Of a stretch of 64,000 bases of DNA, positions 1 through 13,200 are shown piece after piece. Within the stretch, counting starts at the first letter, position 1. Each line of letters opens with the position of its first letter. The notes beneath the pieces were generated by a model. It ran no database searches. It was not told the DNA's origin and saw only the letters and a list, made by a program, of their open reading frames with translations. Both the position numbers and the translations under genes were made by a program. This DNA is from Rhipidocladum racemiflorum (lineage: Eukaryota; Streptophyta; Magnoliopsida; Poales; Poaceae): the NCBI GenBank assembly GCA_036346355.1, contig CM070569.1, forward strand, positions 45,362,276-45,426,275. Reading direction: 5' to 3'.

Positions 1-2100
1 TAACGGCTGGGGACCTGTTTGTTATATTCTTGGACCTGATCGCTATTATAAAAAATTAGAAAAGGACTCGTTCGATATTTGTATTTAGCAAGGGGGGGGG
101 CTCTGCCATAAAGTAACGAACCAGGGACCTAAACGCAATTCGAAAAAAAAATTATACTCGCAAAAAATCGCAAAGGACCTCGTTGTAATTTACAGAGACC
201 TATCCGTAATTTACCAAAAGGGAGGGACCTTTTTGCAAAATAGCATGGGGTGAGGTGGCACCCTTGGTTGGCCTCCAATTCTTCCCCCTTTAATATATAG
301 TATATTAACGAACCGAGAAAATATCTAACAAAATTTCATGAATTGCAAGTGGAGCTCCAAGCCTCCAACTATCAGGGCACCCCTAATGCATAATTTTTTA
401 TAATTATATCTAAAAATATCCCATTATTAATAAATAGTACTAGATACTGCCTCACTCAACCATTATATCTTAGCATCAATACGTAAAAAACATCAAATAA
501 ATATCATGCAACACATAGATACAACTCTCCTCTTCCCGATGTATGTTTTGTTGTATATCTTCCTTTGGTTTGTATGCCAAACTATTTCTCATGTAAGAAA
601 TGGCTTTCGTCTCTCTCTTCTTTAATATTATCTCTATATCAGCATTAATCATGTATGATATATTAAAGAAACTACTAACATAAGAGTATGAAACATACTT
701 TTGTGGGCCAAGTGGGCCTATCTCTCTGTAAAGTCCCTTTCGTCTAAAGGAACATATAGGTTGTCCATTTATGGGCTCTTCTGTGGTTAGCTGGGGATGG
801 ACCCCCTTTTTTTTAGATGACAAGCCCATGTATGCTCATTTTATTGGCCTTTGTTTGTCGATCAATTTTAGACCGACACCTGTAAGATCGTATTTAGACT
901 TCATTCAAGGCGGCTCTCATTGGCCTCTTAAACCATCAAAACCTAGTCTCATTCAAGGTTCTTTTTTTGAACTCGGGTTTAATTGTTTCTTTCTTTTGCT
1001 TTTGTACGACACGAAGGTCCCATTTACTGAATTAGACTTTAGATAGCATCATCACTCATCATCGTCTCCTGCTGCCTATCTCGCATGTCGGTCCCACGTA
1101 CGCACCGCCGGCACTGAGTGACCAATAGCTAATACATTACTGTCGCCGTTCCCCAGCTAGGCAGCTAGTCGATCACACCAGTAATGTAACCGTGACACCA
1201 TAACTTCCTTCCAAAAATAAGTATAACAATAAAACACACTACTTACTCTAACACTCATTCATATCGTCTAGAATAAGCTAAAAACCAGCTTATACAATAA
1301 TTGTATCTAAAAATTGTCTCTAGATATTGTGCAATAACTATCTCTTCTCTCTTATACATAATTAATCTACCTATGCTTTGTGCAAAACCGACTCTTATGT
1401 AAGAGCCAGCACTCTTGTCTCTCATTTTTCCCCACTCTTTTACATAGACTAAATATGTGAAGGACCATGTGGAGGTCCATCCATGTTTGTGATGAGTATT
1501 TGACTTTATTTGAGTAAGGTGTGCTTAGGTTTGAGTTTGATTTGAATTGGAATTCAAGAGGAAACAATTTGAGTTGTGTTAGCTTTAGCTTCTTGTGGTA
1601 CTACCGGCCTATGGCTGGCGGTAGTACCGACATGATGAATGAGACATGATTAATTGTGAGTAATTCAATGATTATTACATATTGGTGTTGAACAAAGCTA
1701 TGTGAGGTGATTCCTTATCTTTGTTGGTTGCAGGGCTTTGTTCCTAGGTCATGGTGAGGCGGAGGATGGCCGGGACTAGTCAAGGTGCGCCGGAGGTCCG
1801 GAAGGCTGGTGATCGCTAGAAAATGGCCGGAGATGAAGCGAGTGCAAGTCAAAAAGTCAAGGGAACCTTGTAAATACTGGCTTGAAGCTACCGGGTCAAG
1901 AAACCCATTGGGTCATGGGTTTTAGGAGATAGAGCAGCGGTCACATTAGCTAGTAGATAAAATCCGGTTGTTAGTGAGTTTTGGGTTAGCCCAATAGAGA
2001 AGCGTGTGGGATTAAATTTTGGCTCTTGGTGGTTAGCTTAGGATTGAATCAACCCATTCAAGGGTGGAGGATAACTCCCTTGCACTGTAAATAGAGGGAA
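1..2100. other. Left flank, no gene recognised; old repeat debris
   Basis: No coding region is convincing here. The first 240 bases hold irregular repeats of a ggacct motif, reminiscent of the gggtcc-rich array at 45,905-47,549. Positions 1,200-1,400 hold several short palindromes typical of a decayed MITE, but no clear terminal repeats or target duplication were found. From about 1,570 to 2,105 the sequence looks like one half of an older locus (perhaps an LTR with a TATA-like stretch near 2,085) that was split by the insertion at 2,106 and continues at 13,509. This assignment is inference. Confidence 0.4.
1597..1628. repeat. Short inverted repeat, 10-bp arms
   Basis: GGTACTACCG at 1,597-1,606 is answered by CGGTAGTACC at 1,619-1,628 around a 12-base loop. 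It lies in non-coding sequence left of the Tekay-type element. It could be part of an older transposon end; no function is implied. Confidence 0.6.
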
Positions 2101-2105
2101 GGGGT

Positions 2106-5100
2106 TGTAATATCCCGAGTATTTCTATACTCAAGCCACTGTACATTTGTACTCAAACGCTGTTCAATAATACACTGTGCTTGTGTATTTTCGTGTCTTG
2201 AGTGAACATACTTGCTTGGGATCAGAAAGAACCCTTCAACTTAAGTAATTTCGCTCATAAGTAAATTCGAATTAGGTTGGGCAAGTGCCTGTGACCCTAT
2301 TAACTTCCAAAATACTTTGGGACAATTAGTAATCAACCACGGAAGGCGTTAGCCGTCAAGGCCCAAGTTCAAAAGTTCGGGATGTCCGGAGTATCCGGAT
2401 CCAACCGGAATGTCGGACAAAGTCCGGAGTGTCCGGATTGGCTGGCGAAGGGTCCAACCGGAGTGTCCGGACCAATGTCGGAGTGTCCGGTTAGTGTTAC
2501 AAGACCCCAACCCGGAGTCTCCGGGTTGAGTCCGAGAGTCCGTATTGGCGTGGGGTTTTGTATAAAAGTCCCATTTCGTGGCTCCCTTCCATTCTTTCTT
2601 CTTCTACTTTGGTTTCCCACTTCCTTGGTGTTCTCTCCACCACCCCGAGCTCCTCTCCAGCATGAGCCACGGTGACCCTCCCCGGTGACTCCTCCATCTC
2701 GGTGTGCTCCTCCCCAAGCCGTCATTCCCCATCCTCCACCCGGCGTTGCTCCTCCTCCATCTTCCTTGGAGGTAAGCTTTTCTCTTAGGGTTTGATTCGC
2801 GGGATTCTTGGGTTCTAGAGTCGTTCATGGTGGGATTAGGACTTAGGTTTGGATTTGGGAGGCTAGGGTTGAACTTGGATTCTAGGGTTTTGGGTGTAGT
2901 GGTTTTAGGGTTGAAAATGGGATTGGGATTAGTGAATGTGGTATGCTAGAGTGGTAGATCGGGTAGTAGTAATGTCGATTTAAGGAGTTGTTAGTGTGAG
3001 TTAGAGATTTGGCGGGTTAGCGACGTTTTCTCGTAAAATCGGCTAGTTCGGAGCTCCTTCCGGTTCGCTAGGTGTACGAAAGTCGTAGATCGGGTCGCGG
3101 TGAAGTTGTAGGGAGTGGTAAGGTCTCCGTCTCCTCGTCGAGTTGGACCAAATGCCCTAGGACCGGAGTATCCGGGCATATGGTCCGGAGTATCCGGACG
3201 AAACGGTCCGGAGTGTCCGGCCTATCCGGACTGTCCGGATGCAAAACCCGGACTGTCCGGGTTAGGCTGTTCTGTCCGGTCGTGTTGTGTTGTCCGAGTG
3301 CGTCGTTTCTTCAGGGTTTCTTGGTTGTACTTCATTCTTGTGTATTGCATGCACTTCATGGTGCATTTAAAACTTTCTTTTGCTAAGTTGTATTTCTTTC
3401 TGTCGTTTTTGTTGCTTTGACCGATTAGAGGCTAGCGAGTCTGGCAAGCCTCGAACAACCCGAGCATCATCCGGACATCACGAAGTGCAACAACAAGGCA
3501 AGCACCTCCTTTGACCATCTTGAAACCTATATTTCACGATGTCTACTTTGATTTCTCAAACCATATGCATTGTTTATATTCAAGAAATTGCTAGTTTGTG
3601 GGAATGGTAGATATACCCGATTTGGTGGTTTCCCTCAATTTAATTCCCGAGATCATTGATAACCTTAGTAGGGTTAGACAATTTAATAAAATGTCACTTG
3701 GGTATAAGCGATTTAGTAATTGCATACGCTTAGACACTGCAATAGAGGTGAGCAAAGTCAGTCCTTACCAAATGCTCAAAATTATGATAACTGTAATTGG
3801 TTTTGGAAAAGTTTTGGAAATGTGAATCGTAAAGGTATATTGATAAAAATGTGAAGTGTCTAGTTGGTAATTAGACTTGGCGGAGGTATAATATGTGCTA
3901 GTTAAACATGGTGGCGATTGGTTGGCGAGTTAAGTGGAGTTCCCGCTTGAGTCACTAGGCAAAAATATAAGGACCGAACTTGTGACGGTTTTGAATTGAA
4001 CACCGTGCAACCGCGCAATCTGGGATGGGGCAGCCTATTCTAGTACTTGAAGTGTGAGGGATAGCCATGCCATTGGTAGGCGAAGAGTGGACCTTTTCCT
4101 GTGTTGAGCGATCAAGCGCGGTGTGTGTGTCCTCACGACCGCCCGTATGCGCGCCGTGTGTGCGCTTGTACTTTTGCAGCAGGAATCGCTCCAGTTCATG
4201 TTTGTTGATACAACGGTACGCCTTGCTATGGGGTAATGCCGCGGCCAACAATTCGCCGTCGTCACGATGAGTATTCCGTGGCACGCCTGAGTGGTGGTTG
4301 GCCTCTTATCGCCATAGTAGTGGATTTGTCGTCACCGGTCCGGGGTGTGGCTATAACCTCAACGATGGGAAAGAATAGATCATTCTTGTATATCGGATAC
4401 CTCGTGTATCGCGTGTACCCTGGATGACAGGGATGCAAGTCCGAGTTGTGTTTGGGTAAAGTGCGCAAACTCTGCAGAGTATCAAATAATTCTAATCGAT
4501 TAGCCGTGCTCACGGTTATGAGCAATCTTCTCTAATCATATCAAGTATAGAGATTTGGTTTGGTTTTGAAAATGAAAATCTATTTCGAGTCGGTATAAAG
4601 TATGTGGTGGAATGGTACTTGATGGAATTGTGGATATGTGTATATGATTCTCGATGGGATTATGAGTATGTATGGATGTCGATTCGTATCGATTGCGACC
4701 ATGGATGGTGGCATTGTGGAGCTCGATTATTGCATTATCTTTGTAAATATGTTTTATTCAAACTGCTGTCTTTCAAATTAAGTATTACTTTTCGATGAAC
4801 TATTTTAAATCCGACTTTTCGCAATTAACCCGATGTAGAAGCTTTATCCTGTTGAATCACTTTGCATTTATTTATATTTCCATACACTAAAGTCTTGCGA
4901 GTACATACGTGTACTCACCGTTCTGCTAACCCTTTTTCCACAGAGAGGAAGGTAATGATGATGTCGGATGATGGCGAGCCCCTTTTACTGCGAGTGTTGC
5001 GGCCGTAGTCCCTCCCTCGGTCGAGCCTGTGGGGTGGTCGGGCGTTGGTTGTCTTTCTTTTGTTTCCGCTTTACTTCTTTTGGTTTCGTAATACTCTTGT

Positions 5101-5349
5101 TCAAGGTTTACACGATTATGTAAATTATCGTAGTTTATCCTTCCGTGCCTTGGTACTCGTGTTGTTGGTACGCGATATCGGGCATCGATCCAGGGATCCG
5201 ATCGGATGCACAGGCACCGGTCCGCTAAGGGTTCGATCCGTCGATCGAATTTTTAGGTTCAGATCTTGGTGTCGAGGCTTCCTGTTGCTATCACGGTGCT
5301 ATACGCTCTGATGAGCGGCGTCTGACGGTATAGGAAGAGGGTCCTCACA
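2106..5349 (+). repeat. 5' LTR of Tekay-like element
   Basis: A 3,244-bp LTR bounded by TG and CA. It is collinear with 10,234-13,503 with long identical runs, interrupted by clusters of small indels and substitutions. It contains a TATA box near 2,561 and two clusters of CCGGAGTGTCCGG-like palindromic words (about 2,380-2,540 and 3,165-3,270). Confidence 0.93.
2561..2567 (+). promoter_or_regulatory. TATA box of 5' LTR
   Basis: TATAAAA lies downstream of the palindrome-rich stretch and upstream of a pyrimidine-rich leader, as expected for the U3/R border. The matching site of the 3' LTR (10,691 on) reads tctaaaag, so only the 5' copy keeps the box. Confidence 0.6.
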
Positions 5350-5354
5350 GGCGT

Positions 5355-5366
5355 TGGTATCGAGCC
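5355..5366 (+). other. Primer binding site (tRNA-iMet type)
   Basis: TGGTATCGAGCC begins 5 bases after the 5' LTR. It matches the complement of the plant initiator-tRNA-Met 3' end (TGGTATCAGAGC type) apart from one missing base. Confidence 0.7.
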
Positions 5367-5802
5367 ATTGACCGCAGGAGGAGGACTTAGTTAGCCTGGA
5401 CGTTAGACTTAGGAATGATTTTTCTTCTCAAAATTTATTTTGAAGTACAAAACTCTATTTTCAAAGTGTAGAATGCTATTCTTGTCCATTCTATAGCTTT
5501 TCGCTTATCTACTCTTCAAAATGAATCGATCTTAATCCAAATTTCAAAAATTTGTTTCCTTCTTCTATCTTGTTCAAAAGGATTAAGAGGAATGCGGTTT
5601 TAGCTAAGAATGGGTTAAGGATAGATGTTTGTGGTTATAATTAGGGGTTATTTGTCGTTTCCCTGAGTTGGTTTTTGAATTGGTTCTTATGCTTCTTTGA
5701 ATGAATGCTTGTAGTGTGTTTGTGTTTATGAGTGCATCCTTTGGGATCAATCATTCTGCACTTGATTTGCACTGATTAGTTGACTCAAGCTGTGCATTTC
5801 AG

Positions 5803-6905
5803 ATGCCTCCCGAAAGAGAATTCAGGCGCTTCAAAGCGATGATCTGAGGAGCGTGGCGATCTGATGGGAGCGGGCCCAACCGCGGGTCCCTCTTGGTGGG
5901 TCAGGGGTTGATCTCGCCTACATGCCCAGTGAGGAGCTCCTCCACCTCCTCCCGCTCCCGATATGGCTGCACTCATGTTGCGGCAGACTCGGCTCATGGA
6001 GTGATGGTCCAGCTGTCCAGGGGCAGCAATACGGCCAGCGGAGCTAGCCTCGGTTGTCGGAGTTCCAAACTCGACCGCCGAGCTTTTCTTCGGCTACAGA
6101 TCCGATGGAGGCGGAGGATTGGCTTAGCGACATGGAGGAAGTTGGAGTTAGTCGGTTGCAGCGATGCGGAGAAGGTTCAAGACACCGCCTACTACCTCCA
6201 GGACCGGCACCGTGGTGGAGCGGCTTCAGTGGTCGTCGCCTGCAGATCAGGTCACCACATGGGCAGAGTTCAAGACTGCCTTTCGCTCCTTCCATGTTCC
6301 AGCGGGCTTGATCGAGATCAAGAAGCGGGAGTTCTACGACCTTCGCCAGGGGTCTATGGCACTGATGGACTACCTCCACCGCTTCAACCATTTGTCACGC
6401 TATGTTGCTGATGAGGTGACCACTGAGGCTAGGAGAGTGACATTGTTCAAGGAGCACCTCACCGAGGAGATCCGCTTCCAGCCACGGCCATGACATTCCT
6501 AGCCTGCAGGTCTTGGTGGGCAAGGCCATTAGCATTGAGGATGGCGCCAAGGCGCTTATGGAGAGCCGCATAGCGCAAGTGGGCAGCTCGGCCGGTCGGC
6601 GGACCTTCCAGACTCGCACCTTCACTCGCCTCGGCCTCGGCCTTCGCCGCCGCTCAGAGGTCCTGTGGCTTACCTCCTCGCCCGCCCGAGTTCTGATCAC
6701 CTAGCCGCCAAGACAGCAGTTGGGGTCCTGAATCCATTTGGCCATATCACTTGCTTCTCCTGCGGCGAAAGGGCCACTTCGCTGCTGCCCGAGCGGCAGA
6801 ATGACAGCCAGGTGCACCACCCGGCCCCCGTGGTCGGGCCTGTGGGCGTGGAGTGGGCGTCAGACGCCGGTTCCGTGCAGGCTTTAGCTCCGGGCCATGG
6901 CCGCT
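5803..6905 (+). pseudogene. gag of Tekay-like element, frameshifted
   Basis: The likely start is ATG 5,803 (MPPEREFRRF). Gag-like residues appear in alternating frames; for example EIKKREFYDLRQGSM near 6,320 resembles the retrotransposon gag core. A CCHC zinc knuckle can be recognised at about 6,750-6,795 (CFSCGE...), but its second half is out of frame. Gag would form the particle that packages element RNA. At least three frame changes separate recognisable blocks, so no continuous protein exists. Some could be consensus errors rather than mutations. Confidence 0.7.
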
Positions 6906-6949
6906 GAATGTAGCCACCGCAGGAGGCGGCGAGCTCCAGATGTGGTGTT

Positions 6950-9900
6950 GGGTACGTTATCTGCTCATTCCGTACGCCTTAGTATTATTTGACTCGAGCG
7001 TCGCATTCCTTTATTTCTTCACGGTTTGTTGTTCAAAGATGAGGTCATTCTTTGTACCTCGAGAAGTACTTGTTGATCCGTTCGCCTGGATCCGTTTTGA
7101 CTGCCGAGCTTGTGAGTCCAGGGGTTAGAATTGAGATCAATGGGGTAGAATTTCGGGGTGATCTTATCAACATTGAGACGTCAGGTCTTGATGTGATTCT
7201 GGGTATGGACTGGCTGTCCAAGCATCAGGGGCATATTGATTGTGCCAGGAGATCCGTTTCATTAGTCAACCCTGATGGCATTGCTGTTACCTTTTCTTCT
7301 GTTCCAGCAGTGCAGCAGCCTTTGCTCAGTGCTCTTTCTGTTCCGGGGACCAGTCAGGTACCGGTGGTGTGTGAGTACCCTGATGTGTTCCCTGATGAGC
7401 TGCCAGGTTTGCCACCTGATCGTGATTTGGAGTTCATCATCGATCTCTTACCTGGCACTTCTCCAATTTCTAAGCGTCCGTACAGGATGCCTGCTGATGA
7501 GCTGATCGAGTTGAAGATTCAGCTCAAGGAGCAGTTAGAGAAGGGGTTCATTCGTCCCAGTTCTTCTCCCGGGCAGGCCTACTGCTTTGTGAAGAAGAAA
7601 GCGGCACTCTTCGCATGTGCGTTGATTACCTGGCCGTTGAATGAGGTCACTTGTCAAGAACAAGTATCCTCTCCCTCGGATCGATGATTTGTTTGACCAA
7701 TTAGGCGAGCTCGAGTTTTCTCCAAAATAGACTTGAGATCCGGCTATTTTCAGCTCAAGATCCGTCCCGAGGATATCGTGAAGACCGCATTCACCACTCG
7801 CTACGGCCTGCACGAGTACACGCTTGTTTCGCTTTGGCCTCACCAATGCACCACCACCTTCATGAATCGATGAACAAAGTCTTCATGGAGTTCCTTGATA
7901 GATTTGTGGTGGTGTTCATTGATGACATCCTCATATACTCTAAGGATGATGATGAGCACGCACTTCACTTGCATATGGTGCTTAGCAAGCTTCGCGAGCA
8001 TCGGTTGTATGCCAAATTCGAAGTGTGAGTTCGGCTCAAGCAAGTGGAGTTTCCGGGGCATGTCCTGTCGGAAGGTGGGGTAGCATTGATCCACGTAAGA
8101 TACAAGACGTACTCAATTGGGAGCAGCCCGCAATGTCCCCGAGATTCGGAGTTTTCTCGGTCTTGCCGGATACTATCGCCGGTTTATCGAGAATTTCTCC
8201 AAAATTTCTAAACCATTGTCGGCGCTACTCAAGAAGGAGAAGAAATATGAGTGGTCACCTGGTTGTGAGTCCGCCAGGAGTGAAGAATAGACTCACCATC
8301 GCACTGTTGGTCCTTCCCGACATTCACAAGAACTTCGATGTCTATTGTGATGCATCCCGCCTTGGACTTGGTTGTGTGTTGATGCAGGAGGGCAAAGTGG
8401 TTGCTTATGCTTCTCGACACCTAAAGCCTCATGAAGCCAATTACCCGACGCATGATTTGGAGCTAGCATAAGTAGATCATGCTCTCAAGTTGTGTCGACA
8501 TTATAACATAGGAAACAGATGTGAGATATAAACCGAACACAAAAGCTTAAAGTACTTCTTTCGCAGCAGATCTAAATTTGAGACAGCGTCGATGGCTAGA
8601 GCTGATCAAAGACTATGATTTGGGTATTCATTACCATCCTGGCAAGGCGAATGTGGTTGCAGATGCCCTCGCCGCAAGCCGCACACGATGAATGCCTTGG
8701 GTGTCATTGGCCGCCTCACTGGTTGAAGAGTTTGAAGCTCAATCTAGAAGTGGTTGAGTATGGTTACGTTGCCGCTTTAGCCAGTACAACCCACTCTAGA
8801 GTCTCAGATTCGTGCAGCTCAACTACAAGATGATGTGATTGAGATTAGACGCCGCTTGATCGAAAATGGCGATCTCCGTGTTTTTCGTGAAGTCCAATGG
8901 GCTGATCTTGCATGGGCAGCAGGTGTATGTCCCTCGATAATGTTGAGATCAAGGGGTTGATCTGTCGTAAGCTCATGATACTCCTCTCTCTGTCCATCCC
9001 GGCAAAGACCAAGATGTACCGGGACCTTCGCAGTACCTCGGTGGCGGTATGAAGAAGGAGATCGCGGCTCATGTGGCGATTGTGATGTGCCGGCGTGTCA
9101 AGGCTGAACATCAAAGGCCACCGGATTACTTCAGCCATTGCAGATCCTCGAGTGGAAGTGGGAAGAGATTGGGATGGATTTCATTACCGGTCTACCAAGG
9201 TCCTCCACGGCCACGACTCTATTTGGGTGATCATTGACCGTCGACCAAGGTAGCTCATTTCATTCCGATTCATACCACCTATTCTCGAGGCCAAGCTAGC
9301 GGAACTCTATTTGCAGAATATTGTTCGGCTCCATGGAGTTCCAAAAGTCATAATCTCTCGACCGTGGTTCGCAGATTCACCTCCGCATTTTGGGAGAGTT
9401 TGCAGTCCATTCTTGGCACTAAGCTATCCTTCAAGATGCCTTACCATCCCCAAACCGACATTGACGGAAAGGGCAAACCAAATCCTTGAAGACATGCTAA
9501 GGGCTTGTGTGTCGTGCTACAAGAAGTCGTGGGAGAAATGCTTGCCATTTGCCGAGTTCTCCTACAACAACAACCATCAAGTCAGTCTTCTGGATGTCGC
9601 CTGAGGCTCTTTATGGCAAGAAGTGCAGAACACCACTGTTTTGGTCCGAGGTTGGTGAGAGGCAATTCTTCTGCCAGCCATGATTGAAGAGGCTGAAAGG
9701 CAAGTTAGCTTGATTCGAGACCTACGAGAGAAGCTCCTCGTCGAAGAGCTATGCCGATCGCCGACGCCTGAGTTGAGTTTTGAGGTGGGTGACTTTGTTT
9801 ATCTCAAGGTCTCACCACTCCGCGGTACTCGCAGATTTCAAGTCCGCGGGAAGCTAGCCCCGCGATACATCGGTCCGTTCGGATTTTTGAGAAGGTTGGT

Positions 9901-10205
9901 GTTGTGGCTTATCGGCTTGAGCTACCGCCACATCTTTCTGACATTCACGATGTGTTCCACGTGTCCCAATTGAAGAAGAGTCTTCGGGTTCCATCGGAAG
10001 TTACCCAATTGGACCATCTTGATTTGCTGATCTTTCAGACGAGAGTATCCAAATCCGTATTCTCGAGACATTGAAGGCCACACTCGCATCAGTTATCAAG
10101 ATGCTCAAGGTCCATGGAGCAACCATTCGAAGATGAAGCCACGTGGGAGCGTGAAGACCATATTCAGCAGAATACCCGACTTTCTTCGAGAGGATTAGCA
10201 ATCTC
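6950..10205 (+). pseudogene. pol of Tekay-like element (PR-RT-RH-INT-chromodomain), broken
   Basis: Domains are in order. A protease-like stretch lies near 6,985, where the expected DSG triad reads DSS. DVILGMDWLSKHQGHIDC lies at about 7,190-7,250. The start of reverse transcriptase is at 7,380-7,600 (PDVFPDELPGLPPDRDLE and KRPYRMPADEL). The YIDD-type catalytic motif, read as FIDDILIYSKDD, is at about 7,917. RNase H is near 8,330 (DVYCDASRLGLG). Integrase fragments run about 8,950-9,560 (GMDFITGLP near 9,170, HPQTD-like near 9,440), and the final chromodomain-like EDEATWERED is near 10,125. Each block is intact over 50-200 codons, but frames change between blocks. Family knowledge: RT and integrase copy and insert the element, and the chromodomain directs insertion to heterochromatin. 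Confidence 0.88.
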
Positions 10206-10220
10206 GAGACGAGATTTTTG

Positions 10221-10233
10221 TAAGGGGGTAGAC
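10221..10233 (+). other. Polypurine tract of Tekay-like element
   Basis: TAAGGGGGTAGAC immediately precedes the TG of the 3' LTR, the position of the plus-strand primer in LTR retrotransposons. Confidence 0.7.
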
Positions 10234-13200
10234 TGTAATATCCTCGAGTATTTCTATACTCAAGCCACGTACATTTGTACTCAAACGCTGTTCAATAATA
10301 CACTGTGCTTGTGTATTTTCGTGTCTTGAGTGAACATACTTGCTTGGGATCGAAAGAACCCTTCAACTTAAGTAATTTCGCTCATAAGTAAATTCGAATT
10401 AGGTTGGGCAAGTGCCTGTGACCCTATTAACTTCCAAAATACTTTGGGACAATTAGTAATCAACCGAAGGCGTTAGCCGTCAAGGACCAAGATCAAAAGT
10501 TCTGAGATTTCCGGAGATCCGGATCCAACCCGAATGTCGGACAAAGTCCGAGTGTCCGGATTGGGCTGGCCGAAGCGGTCCAACTCCGGAGTGTCCGGAC
10601 CAATGTCCGGAGTGTCGAGTTAGTGTTACAAGACCCCAACCCGAGTCTCCGGGTTGAGTCCGGAGAGTCCGGGATTGGCGTGGGGTTTTGTCTAAAAGTC
10701 CCTTTTCGTGGCTCCCTTCCATTCTTTCTTCTTCTACTTTGGTTTCCCCACTTCCTTGGTGTTCTCTCCACCACCCAGAGCTCCTCTCCGTGAGCCACCG
10801 GCCGGTGACCCTCCCAGTGACTCCTCCATCTCGGTGTGCTCCTCCCCAAGCCGTCATTCCCCATCCTCCACCCGGCGTTGCTCCTCCTCCATCTTCCTTG
10901 GAGGTAAGCTTTTCTCTTAGGGTTTGATTCGCGGGATTCTTGGGTTCTAGAGTCGTTCATGGTGGGATTAGGACTTAGGTTTGGATTTGGGAGGCTAGGG
11001 TTGAACTTGGATTCTAGGGTTTTGGGTGTAGTGGTTTTAGGGTTGAAAATGGGATTGGGATTAGTGAATGTGGTATGCTAGAGTGGTAGATCGGGTAGTA
11101 GTAATGTCGATTTAAGGAGTTGTTAGTGTGAGTTAGAGATTTGGCGGGTTAGCGGCGTTTTCTCGTAAAATCGGCTAGTTCGGAGCTCCTTCCGGTTCGC
11201 TAGGTGTCTGAAAGTCGTAGATCGGGTCGCGGTGAAGTTGTAGGGAGTGGTAAGGTCTCCGTCTCCTCGTCGAGTTGGACCAAATGCCCTAGGACCGAGT
11301 ATCCGGGCATATGGTCCGGAGTATCCGGACAAGCGGTCCGGAGTGTCCGCCTATCCGGATTGTCGGATGCAAAACCCGATTTGTCGGTTAGTTTGTCGTC
11401 CGGCCGTGTTGTGTTGTCCGAAAGTCGTCGTTTCTTCAGGGTTTCTTGGTTGTACTTCATTCTTGTGTATTGCATGCACTTCATGGTGCATTTAAAACTT
11501 TCTTTGCTAAGTTGTATTTCTTTCTGTCGTTTTGTTGCTTTGACCGATTAGAGGCTAGCGAGTCGGGCCGCCTCGAACAACCCGAGCATCATCCGGACAT
11601 CACCGAAGTGCAACAACAAGGCAAGCACCTCCTTTGACCATCTTGAAACCTATATTTCACGATGTCTACTTTGATTTCTCAAACCATATGCATTGTTTAT
11701 ATTCGAAATTGCTAGTTTGTGGGAATGGTAGATATACCCTGATTTGGTGGTTTCCTCAATTTAATTCCCTGAGATCATTGATAACCTTAGTAGGGTTAGA
11801 CAATTTAATAAAATGTCACTTGGGTATAAACGATTTAGTAATTGCATACGCTTAGACACTGCAATAGAGGTGAGCAAAGTCAGTCCTTACCAAATGCTCA
11901 AAATTATGATAAATGTAATTGGTTTTGGAAAAGTTTTGGAAATGTGAATCGTAAAGGTATATTGATAAAAATGTGAAGTGTCTAGTTGGTAATTAGACTT
12001 GGCGGGAGGTATAATATGTGCTAGTTAAACATGGTGGCGATTGGTTGGCGAGTTAAGTGGAGTTCCCCGCTTGAGTCACTAGGCAAAAATATAAGGACCG
12101 AACTTGTGACGGTTTTTGAATTGAACACCGTGCAACCGCGCGCAATGCTGGGATGGGGCAGCCTATTCTAGTACTTGAAGTGTGAGGGGATAGCCATGCC
12201 TGTTGGTAGGCCGAAGAGTGGACCTTTTCCCTGTGTTGAGCAGTCAAGCGCGGTGTGTGTCCTCACGACCCGCCGTATGCGCCTTCGTGTGTGCGCTTGT
12301 ACTTTGCGGCAGGAATCGCTCAGTTCATGTTTGTTGATACAACGGTGTACGCCTTGCTATGGGGTAATGCCGCGGCCAACAATTCGCCGTCGTCACGATG
12401 AGTATTCCGTGGTCGCTCGAGTGGTGGTTGGCCTCTTATCGCCATAGTAGTGGATTTGTCGTCACCGGTCCGGGGTGTGGCTATAACCTCAACGATGGGA
12501 AAGAATAGATCATTCTTGTATATCGGATACCTCGTGTATCGCGTGTACCCTGGATGACAGGGATGCAAGTCCGAGTTGTGTTTGGGTAAAGTGCGCAAAC
12601 TCTGCAGAGTATCAAATAATTCTAATCGATTAGCCGTGCTCAGTTATGAGCAATCTTCTCTAATCATATCAAGTATAGAGATTTGGTTTGGTTTTGAAAA
12701 TGAAAATCTATTTGAGTCGGTATAAAGTATGTGGTGGAATGGTACTTGATGGAATTGTGGATATGTGTATATGATTCTCGATGGGATTATGAGTATGTAT
12801 GGATGTCGATTCGTATCCCGATTGCGACCATGGATGGTGGCAAATTTGTGGAGCTCGCTTGTTACGATATCTTTGTAAATATGTTTTATTCAAACTGCTG
12901 TCTTTCAAATTAAGTATTACTTTTCGATGAACTATTTTAAATCCAAATTTTCTGCAATTAACCCATGTAGAAGCTTTATCCTGTTGAATCAGCCTGCATT
13001 TATTTATATTTCCATACACTAAAGTCTTGCGAGTACATACGTGTACTCACCGCTGTCGCTAACCCTTTTCCACAGAGGAAGGTAATGATGATGTCCCGGG
13101 ATGATGGCGAGCCCCTTTTCTCGCGAGTGTTGCGGCCAGAGTCCCTCCCTCGAGCCTCGTGGGTGGTCAGCCACCTGTTGGTTGTCTTTCTTTTGTTTCC

